The notes: generated from the letters alone by a model not told the origin. Shown: positions 20,733 through 29,079, counted from the stretch's first letter. The stretch: DNA of 64,000 nucleotides from Pseudoduganella rivuli (GCF_009674485.1 NZ_WKJJ01000015.1:169564-233563), one strand, 5' to 3'. Numbers and translations: made by a program.

Positions 20733-20805
20733 GGGGCGGAATCCTGTTGGTGAATGTGGCTAATGTGACTGAAGTGGCCAACATTCTAATTCCGCCCCCG
20801 CCGAA

Positions 20806-22077
20806 TTAATTCTTGTATTTATACAGCGGACGTTGCACTTCTATGGGACGGATATCGAGCCGCAGGTTCAGGATCGAGTAGGCATCGACCACGGACGACA
20901 GATAGCCTTCGCTTTCCGCCGTCTTCGAGAAGCGGAATTCAAAGCCCACTTCCGGCGTGGTGCCGCGCGGGTCGCCGCTGGCAATGCCGATCGCATCCTG
21001 CTGGTCGCTGTCGATCAGCCGCTCCATCAAGTCGCTGACCGCGCTGTTGCCGAGGATATCGTTGCTGTACACGGGGCCGCGCCGCGCGGGCCGCGCGTTA
21101 TCGAGGCGGCCGTCCGCCTTGTCCGGCGCCGGCGTAAACGTCTTGGTGGCGATGTTGAACCGGTCACCCCGGTCCAGGTAGCTGATCAACACATTGCTGA
21201 CGTTGAACGCGCTGGCATCCGATTCCATCGTGGCGCGCGACAAGTCCAGCAGCAGCGCGCCCTTGTAACCAATGATTTCCACTTCTCGCTTGCTGTTGAC
21301 CACCATCGCAGAGTTTTCATCGATGCCCAGCCCCAACTGGTAACCCTTTTTCAGCATGACGGGAATCATGCGGGCAAAGCGGCCGCGGATCAGCAAGTGC
21401 TGGTCGACGAAAATATCGTCGCCGATGAAGCCCAGTCCCGGCGCGATATCCTTGCCGTCCGCCACGCCTTCCTGCAAGGTCGACAGCACGCGGCGCGCGT
21501 CATAGAACATGGTGCTGCTCATGATGGCGGCGCCCGCGCTGGTGCCGGCAATTACGCCGCCCCGGCGGTAAATGTCCCAGATCGCATCCAGCGCCGCCGT
21601 GCGCGTGCCGTCCGGGCGCACCAGCGCCTGCGTGATGCGGCCCTGGTCGCCGCCCGCGAAATACACGCCGCCGGCGCGCCGCACACGGTCCGCCAAGGTC
21701 ATGTCGTCGGCCGCCTTGCGGTAATCGCTGTTGGCCAGTTTCACGGCAATCGGCACCAGGAAAGGATCGGCGCCATAACGTTTCAGGTAGCCCATGATGG
21801 ACTGGCCCGTGCGTTCCGGTGCGCCGGCCGCCGACGGGAACACGGCAATGCGCGCGCCCTTGCCGCCGGCCAGTTGCACGATGCGTTGCCAGATGTCCGC
21901 GTTATCGCCACGCAGGCCGCCGCCGATGATGACCAGCGAACCTTTCGGTTCCGGCGGATCCGCCGCCTGCGCTGCGGCCATCGTCAGCCAGATCAGTGCC
22001 AAGCCTCCCATAGAGCGCCCCGCTATCGACGTCAAAACCGACTTCAAGTTACCCAATAATTCCCTCAATGCGCCCAT
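20806..22077 (-). CDS. Exported cyanophycinase (peptidase S51 family)
   Basis: A 423-residue protein with a signal peptide (MGGLALIWLTMAAAQA) before PKGSLVIIGGGLRGDN. The S51 serine-nucleophile motif GTSAGAAIMSS is present (Ser180), with GGVYFAGGDQGRI before it and DQHLLIRGRFARM after it, as in cyanophycinases, which cut multi-L-arginyl-poly-L-aspartate into beta-Asp-Arg dipeptides. The C-terminal ~130 residues exceed the minimal catalytic domain. The start is uncertain: ATG 22077 is chosen because the signal peptide follows directly, but ATG 22089 is possible. It is divergent from the M14 deacylase and YfcC permease genes, which may use its products. Confidence 0.85.
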   Translation of the reverse strand: MGALRELLGNLKSVLTSIAGRSMGGLALIWLTMAAAQAADPPEPKGSLVIIGGGLRGDNADIWQRIVQLAGGKGARIAVFPSAAGAPERTGQSIMGYLKRYGADPFLVPIAVKLANSDYRKAADDMTLADRVRRAGGVYFAGGDQGRITQALVRPDGTRTAALDAIWDIYRRGGVIAGTSAGAAIMSSTMFYDARRVLSTLQEGVADGKDIAPGLGFIGDDIFVDQHLLIRGRFARMIPVMLKKGYQLGLGIDENSAMVVNSKREVEIIGYKGALLLDLSRATMESDASAFNVSNVLISYLDRGDRFNIATKTFTPAPDKADGRLDNARPARRGPVYSNDILGNSAVSDLMERLIDSDQQDAIGIASGDPRGTTPEVGFEFRFSKTAESEGYLSSVVDAYSILNLRLDIRPIEVQRPLYKYKN

Positions 22078-22257
22078 GTTGCAGTCCATTCGCTGTGGAT
22101 GATGGCAAAATGCATGCATTCTGCCCGTACAGTTTCCAAATATACAGCAAAGCAGCCTTCTCCAGCACCTGCCTGGACGTCCAAAACGTCTCGCCACGGG
22201 CGCCGCCGGGACGGCATAATGGGTGCCCCGAGCCCAAATATCTATACAGGTCCGACC
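22078..22257. promoter_or_regulatory. Divergent promoter region with a 12-bp palindrome
   Basis: This 180-bp interval separates the cyanophycinase gene from the M14/YfcC pair and must hold promoters for both. It is AT-richer than the surroundings and contains the perfect palindrome AATGCATGCATT at 22109-22120, a possible operator. I could not place convincing -35/-10 pairs. Confidence 0.35.
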
Positions 22258-23373
22258 ATGCAAGTGAAAAAGCACGCGCTGTCCGCGCCACAAAGCAGCA
22301 CTTCGTTCCAGCTGACCAGCTACCACTACGGCACACCCGGCGCCGGCAAAAAAATCTATATTCAAGCCGCGCTGCATGCCGACGAAGTGCCGGGCATGCT
22401 GGTGGCGCAATTCCTGCGCCGTGAACTCGACCGGCTCGATGCGGCCGGCAAGGTGCACGGCGAAATCATCCTGGTGCCGGCCGCCAATCCGATCGGCCTG
22501 TCGCAGGCGATCCAGGGCGCGCCGTTCGGCCGCTTCGATATCACCACCGGCATCAACTTCAACCGCTCGTACAAGCACGTGGCCGACGAACTGAAATCGT
22601 CGCTGGAAGGCAAGCTGGGACAGGATGCGCAAGCCAATGTGGCGGAAATCCGCCGCCAGGCGCTAGCGCTGGTGCAGGCGCAGCAGCCGAAGACGGATGC
22701 CGACACGCTGAAGAAAACCCTGCTGGAAATGGCGATCGACGCCGATATCGTGCTGGACCTGCACTGCGATAACGAAGCCGTGCTGCACATCTACGCGGGT
22801 ACGCCGCTGGCCGATGCGATCGAACCGCTGTCGCGCCTGATGGGCGCCCATGCTGTGCTGCTGGCGCTGGCGGCGGGCGGCGAACCGTTCGACGAAGCCT
22901 GCAGCCGCCTGTGGTGGGATTTGCAGGCGCACTTCCCGAGCGTGCCGATTCCGCCGGCCTGCGTTTCCACCACGGTGGAATTGCGGGGCGAGATGGAAGT
23001 CGAGTACGGCCTGGCGGAAAAGGATGCGGACAGCCTGCTGCGCTTCCTCGCGATCAATGGCGTGATCGACTTTGAAGTGGGCGAACTGCCGCCGGCGCTG
23101 TGCGCCGCCACGCCGCTGGAAGGCGTGGAACCGCTGCTGGCGCCCCACCCCGGCGTGCTGGTCTACACCCGCAAGCTGGGCGACAAGGTCAAGGCGGGCG
23201 ATGCGCTGGCCGACGTCATCGATCCCGTCAGCGGCGCCACGTCGACCATCCGCTGCACGGTCGACGGCGTGTTCTTCGCGCGCAGTGCGCACCGCCACGT
23301 GCTGCGCGGCATGAATATCGGCAAGGTAGCGGGAGCGTCCGCGTTCCGCTCCGGCGAGCTGCTCTCTCAATAA
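22258..23373 (+). CDS. AstE/aspartoacylase-like M14 deacylase
   Basis: A 371-residue cytosolic enzyme of the succinylglutamate desuccinylase / aspartoacylase group. Zinc ligands are visible in ALHADEVPG (His and Glu) and LDLHCDNEA (His), with NPIGLSQAIQG and INFNRSYK nearby. The C-terminal ~90 residues look like a biotinyl-lipoyl-like beta barrel (HPGVLVYTRKLGDKVKAGD), common in this subgroup. Such enzymes remove an acyl or aspartyl group from an amine; the substrate is not fixed by sequence. ATG 22258 follows ACAGG at 7 nt. The YfcC permease gene starts 10 bp after its stop, so substrate import and deacylation are probably linked. Confidence 0.83.
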   Translation: MQVKKHALSAPQSSTSFQLTSYHYGTPGAGKKIYIQAALHADEVPGMLVAQFLRRELDRLDAAGKVHGEIILVPAANPIGLSQAIQGAPFGRFDITTGINFNRSYKHVADELKSSLEGKLGQDAQANVAEIRRQALALVQAQQPKTDADTLKKTLLEMAIDADIVLDLHCDNEAVLHIYAGTPLADAIEPLSRLMGAHAVLLALAAGGEPFDEACSRLWWDLQAHFPSVPIPPACVSTTVELRGEMEVEYGLAEKDADSLLRFLAINGVIDFEVGELPPALCAATPLEGVEPLLAPHPGVLVYTRKLGDKVKAGDALADVIDPVSGATSTIRCTVDGVFFARSAHRHVLRGMNIGKVAGASAFRSGELLSQ

Positions 23374-23383
23374 CAAGGACCGC

Positions 23384-24769
23384 ATGAAACTCCGGCTTCC
23401 CAATACGTATGTCCTGATCTTCGCCATCCTGGCGATGATCGCCCTGTCCACGTGGCTGGTCCCGGGCGGCAAATACGATACGCACCTGGTCAACGGCAAG
23501 CAGCTGATCGATCCCGCCACCTTCCACTACGTGGCCAGCAAGCCGCAGGGTCTCGTCGCGCTGCTGATGGCGCCCATCAAGGGGTTTGTCGAAGCGGCGC
23601 TGATCATCGGCTTCGTGCTGATCACGGGCGGCGCGTTCGCCGTGCTGCAAAAGACCGACGCCATCGACGCCATGATCAAGTCGATCGCCAAGGCGCACGA
23701 CCATTCGCGCTTCGTGCGCGTGGCGCTGATTCCCGTGTTCCTGACGCTGTTTTCGCTGGGCGGCGCCACCTTCGGCATGAACGAGGAAGCGATTCCGTTC
23801 ATCCTGATTTTCGTGCCGCTGGCGCTGGCGCTGGGCTATGACACGGTCACCGGCGTGTCACTGCCCTTCCTCGGCACCCAGATCGGCTTCGGCGCCGCGT
23901 TTTTGAATCCCTTCAATGTCGGCGTGGCGCAGGGCATCGCCGGTGTGCCGCTGTTTTCCGGCATGGGCTACCGGCTGATCGTGTGGGTCATCATGACGGC
24001 GGTGACGATTGCCTTCATGATGTGGTACGCGGCGCGCATCAAGCGCAACCCGCAACTGTCGCCGACCTATGAAATGGACCTCGTCAAGCGCACGGAAAAC
24101 CCGGTCGACTTCAGCACCTTCACCGGCATGACCTTCAAGCACAAGCTGGTGCTGTTCATCTTTGCCGGTTCGCTGCTGGGCATGGTGGTGGGCGTCGTGA
24201 AATTCGACTGGTATATCGAGCAGATCGCCGCCCTGTTCCTGGCCATGACCATCGTGGTGGGCGTGGTGGGCCGCCTGGATTCCGATGAATTCATGGGCGC
24301 CTTCATGCACGGCGCGAAAGACCTGGTGGGCACGGCGCTGGTGATCGCACTGGCGCGCGGCACGGTGATTCTGGCGCGCGATGCGCAAATCATCGACACC
24401 ATGCTGCACGGCCTGATGCCGCTGGTGCAGTCTTCCAGCCCGGTGTTCGCGGCGCATAAAATGTTCGCGATCCAGACCGTCATCAACTTCTTCATCCACT
24501 CCGGCACGGGACAGGCGGCGCTGACGATGCCGATCATGGCGCCGCTGTCCGACCTGGTGGGCGTGACGCGCCAGACCGCCATCCTGGCGTACCAGTTTGG
24601 CGAATTCACCACGCCGATGATTCCCACGTCCGGCATTACCGTGGGTGTGCTCGCGCTGGCCCGGATTCCGTGGATCACGTGGGCCAAATGGATGGTGCCG
24701 CTGCAACTGATTTATGCGGTGCTGGCGCTGCTGTTGCTGGTGCCGCCCTGCCTGATGAACTGGCAGTGA
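23384..24769 (+). CDS. YfcC-family permease (arginine/peptide/C4-dicarboxylate type)
   Basis: A 461-residue integral membrane protein with about 12 hydrophobic segments. The start NTYVLIFAILAMIALSTWLVPGG and internal GGATFGMNEEAIPFILIF, plus FIHSGTGQAALTMPIMAPLSD, are typical of the YfcC group of the DcuC/ArsB-like ion transporters. Family members have been linked to arginine/ornithine, acetate or peptide transport. The gene is coupled closely to the M14 deacylase and lies opposite the cyanophycinase, so an amino acid or acyl-amino acid substrate is plausible. A palindromic element begins five bases after its stop. Confidence 0.87.
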   Translation: MKLRLPNTYVLIFAILAMIALSTWLVPGGKYDTHLVNGKQLIDPATFHYVASKPQGLVALLMAPIKGFVEAALIIGFVLITGGAFAVLQKTDAIDAMIKSIAKAHDHSRFVRVALIPVFLTLFSLGGATFGMNEEAIPFILIFVPLALALGYDTVTGVSLPFLGTQIGFGAAFLNPFNVGVAQGIAGVPLFSGMGYRLIVWVIMTAVTIAFMMWYAARIKRNPQLSPTYEMDLVKRTENPVDFSTFTGMTFKHKLVLFIFAGSLLGMVVGVVKFDWYIEQIAALFLAMTIVVGVVGRLDSDEFMGAFMHGAKDLVGTALVIALARGTVILARDAQIIDTMLHGLMPLVQSSSPVFAAHKMFAIQTVINFFIHSGTGQAALTMPIMAPLSDLVGVTRQTAILAYQFGEFTTPMIPTSGITVGVLALARIPWITWAKWMVPLQLIYAVLALLLLVPPCLMNWQ

Positions 24770-24773
24770 TTAT

Positions 24774-24860
24774 GTAGGGCGGATTGGTTTCATCAAGCCG
24801 CCATGCGTGCGTCAACGCGGCGCAAACATGGCGGCTTCCGCTCCGCGGAAACCGCCCTAC
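24774..24860. repeat. 87-bp nested palindromic (REP-like) element
   Basis: Outer 9-bp arms GTAGGGCGG (24774-24782) and CCGCCCTAC (24852-24860) enclose an inner inverted repeat AAGCCGCCATG (24795-24805) / CATGGCGGCTT (24827-24837), and a compact hairpin GGCGGCTTCCGC-TCC-GCGGAAACCGCC (24830-24856). It sits between yfcC and the GNAT gene. A related hairpin occurs after argH at 26903-26931. It may act as a REP/MITE-type element and as a transcription barrier. Confidence 0.75.
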
Positions 24861-24896
24861 GCAGAGGCTGCGCCACCGGGCTTTAAGTCCCGGGGC

Positions 24897-25328
24897 TTAC
24901 GCTTCCGTCTTGTAAATATCCGGAAAATACCGCTCCATCAGCGTCTGCGGCCGCTGCGGCGAGCCGAAACCGTATTGGCGGTACAAGCCATGCGCATCGC
25001 CCGTCGCCAGCGTGAAGCGCCGCAGCCCCTGCAACTCCGGGTGCGCCATGATGGCCGTCATCAATTGCTTGCTGTAGCCCAGGCGGCGGCATTCCGGCAG
25101 CACGAAGACATCGACCAGGTTGGCAAACGTGGCGCCATCCGTCACCACGCGGGCAAACGCCACCTGCGCACCGTCCGCGTAACCGCCGAAGCACAGGGAA
25201 TTGGCGATGGCTTTTCCCAGCACGGACAGCGGCAAGCCCTGCGCCCAGGTCGACTGGCCGCTGAGGAAGCGGTGTATCAGCGCCACGTCGAGCCGCGTTT
25301 TGTCCGTGCTCACCTCCAGTACCGGCAT
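24897..25328 (-). CDS. GNAT-family N-acetyltransferase
   Basis: A 143-residue single-domain GNAT protein. The acetyl-CoA-binding core is visible as VDVFVLPECRRLGYSKQLMTAI (motif A, with a R-x-x-G-x variant), followed by the LATGDAHGLYRQYGF segment of motif B, where the Tyr often acts as general acid. The substrate cannot be inferred. It is transcribed leftwards towards the palindromic element and is divergent from argH, with ~170 bp between start codons that hold the argH promoter. Alone in its transcription unit. Confidence 0.87.
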   Translation of the reverse strand: MPVLEVSTDKTRLDVALIHRFLSGQSTWAQGLPLSVLGKAIANSLCFGGYADGAQVAFARVVTDGATFANLVDVFVLPECRRLGYSKQLMTAIMAHPELQGLRRFTLATGDAHGLYRQYGFGSPQRPQTLMERYFPDIYKTEA

Positions 25329-25435
25329 GTCCCCTCCTGTCTCAATAGCGCCGCACCAGCGGCAAATTGGCTATAAATATGGCGATATTAACAACTTATC
25401 GCTGAAAATGGATACGCCTAAAAAACCCGGAGCCA

Positions 25436-25463
25436 GACTGACTGGCGCAACCTTGGCTATAAT
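25436..25463 (+). promoter_or_regulatory. Candidate sigma70 promoter of argH
   Basis: A perfect -10 TATAAT lies at 25458-25463, 37 bp before the argH ATG. A weak -35-like GACTGA at 25436-25441 has a 16-bp spacer. Transcription would begin near 25470, giving a ~30-nt leader. Confidence 0.45.
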
Positions 25464-25500
25464 CGGTCAATTCTCCCGCACGCCCACCTCATTATTTACC

Positions 25501-26895
25501 ATGACTGATCAATTTTCCAAAAAGAGCGAAGCCTGGTCGGCACGCTTCTCCGAACCTGTTTCCGACCTCGTCAAACGCTATACCGCCTCTGTCTTTTTTG
25601 ACAACCGCATGGCCAAGGCCGACATCCAGGGTTCGCTGGCGCACGCCGACATGCTGGCCGCGCAAGGCATCATCAGCGCCACCGACCTGGCCGACATCCA
25701 GCGCGGCATGGCGCAGATCAGCTCGGAAATCGAGTCCGGCAAGTTCGAATGGCTGCTAGACCTGGAAGACGTGCACCTGAACATTGAAAAGCGCCTGACC
25801 GAGCTGGTCGGCGACGCCGGCAAGCGCCTGCACACGGGCCGTTCCCGCAACGACCAGGTGGCCACCGACATCCGCCTGTACGTGCGCGCCGCCATCGACG
25901 ACGTCACCGGCCTGCTGAAGCAGTTGCGCGGCGCGCTGACCGACCTGGCGGAACAGCACGCGGACACCATCCTGCCCGGCTTTACCCACATGCAGGTGGC
26001 GCAGCCAATCACGTTCGGCCACCACATGCTCGCCTACGTGGAAATGTTCGGCCGCGACGCCGAGCGTTTTGCGGACTGCCGCAAGCGCGTCAACCGCTTG
26101 CCGCTGGGCTCCGCCGCGCTGGCCGGCACCACGTTCCCGATCGACCGCGTGCGCGTGGCGCAAACGCTGGGCTTTGACGACGTCTGCCACAACTCGCTGG
26201 ACGCCGTGTCGGACCGCGACTTTGCGATTGAATTCACGGCTGCCGCATCGCTGGTGATGACGCACATTTCGCGCATGTCGGAAGAATTGATCATCTGGAT
26301 GAGCCCGCGCGTGGGCTTCATCGACATCGCAGACCGCTTCTGCACCGGTTCGTCGATCATGCCGCAAAAGAAAAACCCGGACGTGCCGGAACTGGCGCGC
26401 GGCAAAACCGGCCGCGTGTATGGCCACCTGATGGGCCTGCTGACCCTGATGAAAGGCCAGCCGCTGGCTTACAACAAGGACAACCAGGAAGACAAGGAGC
26501 CGCTGTTCGACACGGTGGACACGCTGGTCGACACGCTGCGCATCTTCGCCGACATGGCGGGCGGCATCACGGTGAAACCGGAAGCCATGCGTTCGGCCGC
26601 GCTGCAAGGCTACGCCACGGCGACCGACCTGGCCGATTACCTGGTCAAGAAAGGCTTGCCATTCCGCGACGCGCACGAAGCCGTGGCGCACGCGGTACGC
26701 GCCTGCGACGGCTTGAAGATCGACCTGGCGGAAATGTCGCTGGACCAGTTGCGCGAATTCTCGCCGCTGATCGAGCAGGATGTGTTTGCCGTGCTGACCC
26801 TGGAAGGTTCCGTGGCAGCCCGCGACCACGTGGGCGGCACCGCGCCAAACCAGGTCCGCGCCGCGATCGCCCGCGTACGTTCCCAACTGGCATGA
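25501..26895 (+). CDS. argH: Argininosuccinate lyase
   Basis: A 464-residue enzyme of the fumarase/aspartase superfamily. It splits argininosuccinate into arginine and fumarate, the last step of arginine synthesis, in the cytosol as a tetramer. The signature GSSIMPQKKNPDVPELARGK with the catalytic Ser is intact, as are HTGRSRNDQVATD and the TQPAQPVTFGHH-like segment (here MQVAQPITFGHH). The ATG at 25501 (MTDQFSKKSE) gives the normal family length; the frame is open further upstream without a suitable start. It is monocistronic and followed by two strong hairpins. Confidence 0.97.
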   Translation: MTDQFSKKSEAWSARFSEPVSDLVKRYTASVFFDNRMAKADIQGSLAHADMLAAQGIISATDLADIQRGMAQISSEIESGKFEWLLDLEDVHLNIEKRLTELVGDAGKRLHTGRSRNDQVATDIRLYVRAAIDDVTGLLKQLRGALTDLAEQHADTILPGFTHMQVAQPITFGHHMLAYVEMFGRDAERFADCRKRVNRLPLGSAALAGTTFPIDRVRVAQTLGFDDVCHNSLDAVSDRDFAIEFTAAASLVMTHISRMSEELIIWMSPRVGFIDIADRFCTGSSIMPQKKNPDVPELARGKTGRVYGHLMGLLTLMKGQPLAYNKDNQEDKEPLFDTVDTLVDTLRIFADMAGGITVKPEAMRSAALQGYATATDLADYLVKKGLPFRDAHEAVAHAVRACDGLKIDLAEMSLDQLREFSPLIEQDVFAVLTLEGSVAARDHVGGTAPNQVRAAIARVRSQLA

Positions 26896-26902
26896 TGAGG
26901 CG

Positions 26903-26931
26903 GGGTGGCTTCCGCACTGCGGAAACCACCC
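26903..26931. repeat. Hairpin after argH, relative of the 24.8-kb element
   Basis: GGGTGGCTTCCGCA (26903-26916) pairs with TGCGGAAACCACCC (26918-26931), with one C/A mismatch. The pattern is the same as the inner hairpin of the element at 24774-24860 (GGCTTCCGC ... GCGGAAACC). It lies seven bases after the argH stop and may also terminate transcription. Confidence 0.7.
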
Positions 26932-26943
26932 TTCTGTTTCATT

Positions 26944-27008
26944 GGGGCCTGACCCTTTTAGCACTATCGTTCGCGTTGTGAACGATAGTGCTAAAAGGGC
27001 CAGGCCCC
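26944..27008. repeat. Near-perfect 29-bp inverted repeat (large hairpin)
   Basis: Left arm 26944-26972 begins GGGGCCTGACCCTTTTAGCA. The right arm 26980-27008 is its reverse complement with one mismatch, and the loop is the 7-nt GCGTTGT. It fills the gap between convergent argH and the DUF6445-like gene and could be a bidirectional terminator. The GGGGCCTG / CAGGCCCC ends resemble REP-type palindromes mobilised by RAYT transposases, but none is encoded here. Confidence 0.85.
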
Positions 27009-27015
27009 TAATTAA

Positions 27016-27687
27016 TTAAGCATCCGCCATCCAGAAAAACACGGCCGTCATGCGCTTGTCGTCATGGCCGGTGCCGAAATAGCCGCTGGCCGAGTGCACG
27101 AGATTGGCGCGGTACAGCAGCATGCGGTTGTAGCGGTTTTCCACCATGACTTCTTCATGCCACGCTTCCTGCGGCAAGCCGGTCACGCCCAGCGCTTCGC
27201 GCAAGTTCGCATGGGGCGGGCTGCAGATATTGCCGCCCAAGGTGCCGTCCGGATAGCGCAGCCGGTAAAACGACGTGCCGGCGGAGACCAGCGGATCGGG
27301 CGACAGGTAAATCACGGCGGCATAGCGGCACAGCTTGCGCGAATCCGTATGGGGACGGGGCCCCGATTCCGCACCGCCCACCAGTTGCACATAGTTGTGG
27401 TTCAACATGTGTCCTTCCGGCGCCACCTGCTGCCACAGGCGCTTGGCGCCCGTGACTTTCTTGACCCACGCCTCGACGCCGGCCAGCTCCTCCGGCGTCA
27501 GCGCGCCGGGGCTGCGCATGCCGGGCCATGGCATGGGTTTGCGGGGCGCGCCCAGTTCCCATTCGTCGTGGGCGAAGCAGCGCCGCGAGACCGCGTCGGG
27601 ATCCGGCAGGATCGCGTCATGCACCCAGTAATCGCGCCCCAGCATCGGCTTGCGGTACACCAGCCGCGGCAAGCCCTGGCGCGGCAC
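27016..27687 (-). CDS. DUF6445-like protein, possible Fe(II)/2-oxoglutarate oxygenase
   Basis: About 223 residues. The body starts YRKPMLGRDYWVHDAILPDPDAV and holds an HxD motif (GPRPHTDSRK) and, ~75 residues later, a His (LVHSASGYFG) and basic residues (DDKRMTAVFF), the spacing of a 2-oxoglutarate/Fe(II) oxygenase facial triad. The family resembles DUF6445; its reaction is unknown to me. No ATG is near the expected start: GTG 27687, with GAAGG 8 nt upstream, is preferred, but TTG 27702 overlapping the upstream stop is possible. It is translationally coupled to the preceding ACT-like gene. Confidence 0.68.
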   Translation of the reverse strand: MPRQGLPRLVYRKPMLGRDYWVHDAILPDPDAVSRRCFAHDEWELGAPRKPMPWPGMRSPGALTPEELAGVEAWVKKVTGAKRLWQQVAPEGHMLNHNYVQLVGGAESGPRPHTDSRKLCRYAAVIYLSPDPLVSAGTSFYRLRYPDGTLGGNICSPPHANLREALGVTGLPQEAWHEEVMVENRYNRMLLYRANLVHSASGYFGTGHDDKRMTAVFFWMADA

Positions 27688-27698
27688 AGCCACCGCCT

Positions 27699-28364
27699 TC
27701 AATGCGCCACCAGCCGCGACAGCACGGAAATCGCCGCCCCCGTATGGCGCTGCTCCAGCAGCACCGTCAATTCCGTGTGCGTGCAGATCATGTTGACGAG
27801 GTTGATTTTTTCCCACGCCAGCTTTTTCAGGATGCCGTGGTAAATGCCGGGCATGTCCAGCGTGTCGGGATTCAGGTGCAAGGTCACGGCATTGAGGTTT
27901 TCCAGCCGCGCCAGTTCGCGCTCGTGCACGAAGACCTGGTTGACCACGTTCATCAGCGGCCGGCTGCAAATGACCATCACTTCATTGATGCCGCGTGTGA
28001 CGGTGATGAACGCCCCCTGCTGCGGCGCCACCATTTCCAGCAACTGGCGATGGCATTCGTAGGTATTCTCGGAATACCTGTACGTCGTCATCGTCAGGTC
28101 GGTGCGCGTGGTCAGTTCGCCCGATTTGCGCGCCAGCTGCAATTCCGCCAGCGGCCCGGTTTCATGCTGCGGCAGGCGCTCCGCGACACGGCGCAGCGCC
28201 ATGACGACGGCGGCCTGGCCCACCGGTTTCCACAGATCCGTTTCCAGCTGCGGTTGCAGCTGCCTTGCCAGCTCGGAGAGGTTGATCAGGCCACGCCCTA
28301 ATCCTTCAGTAAGGAAAGGCGACTCCATGACCAGCCGCTCAACTTTGGTAGATATCGAGAGCAT
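27699..28364 (-). CDS. Conserved protein with ACT-like C-terminus
   Basis: A 221-residue soluble protein. The N-terminal ~75 residues (ESPFLTEGLGRGLINLSELA and VGQAAVVMALRRVAERL) look like a winged helix-turn-helix. The rest resembles two ACT-like units: FITVTRGINEVMVICSRP, then a stretch ending CTHTELTVLLEQRHTGAAIS. Homologues are often auto-named aspartate kinase, but no kinase domain is present. A ligand-binding regulator is the best guess. ATG 28364 is chosen because the frame upstream of it is low-complexity and unlike the family. The stop overlaps the likely start region of the DUF6445-like gene. Confidence 0.65.
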   Translation of the reverse strand: MLSISTKVERLVMESPFLTEGLGRGLINLSELARQLQPQLETDLWKPVGQAAVVMALRRVAERLPQHETGPLAELQLARKSGELTTRTDLTMTTYRYSENTYECHRQLLEMVAPQQGAFITVTRGINEVMVICSRPLMNVVNQVFVHERELARLENLNAVTLHLNPDTLDMPGIYHGILKKLAWEKINLVNMICTHTELTVLLEQRHTGAAISVLSRLVAH

Positions 28365-29079
28365 AGTAAGCACAGTTAAAAGCTGTCCCTGCACACTTGC
28401 ACCGTATATGGCGGCAAATGCGCGACGTCGCCGGCTGGCCGGATAGCGGCGTGACGGCGTGAAACTGCTAGTGGGTGGCGGCGGCGATACCCTATGAAGG
28501 GCTGGGCAGGCTCGTGCGCAAAGCACGGGCCAACGTGGTGCTGATCTTCGTCATATTCTGTCCCTGTAATTCCCGATCCGGTTTCCCGGTATGCGGCAGG
28601 TCGTTGCCCGCCGCTTTAGTTGTGTGTTGTCAAGCGTTTATGCCTGAGTCCGCGCCTAGTGTAGAACGCAATATATTGAGATTGCAACCACGACACAGCG
28701 AATTAGTTTGCAATCTGTCGTGTTCTCCACGAATTTAGAGCATAACTTCTAGTTCGTTGCTTTTTTCATACAAAATCCCGCCTTCCTGGCGCTATCGTGC
28801 GCCAACTTTGTCCAAGACGCGTTAAGCGAAAAGACTATATTTGCTTGCAAATACTTAGCATCTTTGTCCCATTTTTAACAAAAATTCGGTGCACGACTCA
28901 TTTAGCAAGTTTTTTGACTTGCCCGTATCGACAGGAATAGTGTCGCAGCTCCCAGGCGTTTTACCTTTCAAACCCCACACCGGACTATCCGTTCCGGCTG
29001 TGTCCGACGCCAGGCTGGCCACGCAACCATGCGGCCAGGTGACACCCAGTGCATTCCTTTTAAAACCTATGGAGAAGAG
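28365..29079. other. 715-bp gene-free, partly AT-rich spacer
   Basis: Between the ACT-like gene and the M4 protease no convincing gene is seen. The left third is GC-rich and must carry the leftward promoter of the ACT-like gene. From about 28640 to 28930 the sequence is markedly AT-rich for this genome, with runs such as TTTTTAACAAAAATTC. A candidate rightward promoter is noted separately. A 64-codon open frame at 28889-29083 lacks a ribosome binding site and recognisable content. Confidence 0.6.
28914..28941 (+). promoter_or_regulatory. Candidate promoter of the M4 protease gene
   Basis: TTGACT (28914-28919) is followed after 16 bp by AATAGT (28936-28941). This would give a leader of ~130 nt before the protease ATG. 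The -10 matches the consensus at only four positions. Confidence 0.3.

Noticed and set aside
25501..26895. argH as part of a cyanophycin-use pathway
   Set aside because: It is separated by a GNAT gene and a palindromic element, has its own promoter, and is a normal biosynthetic gene.
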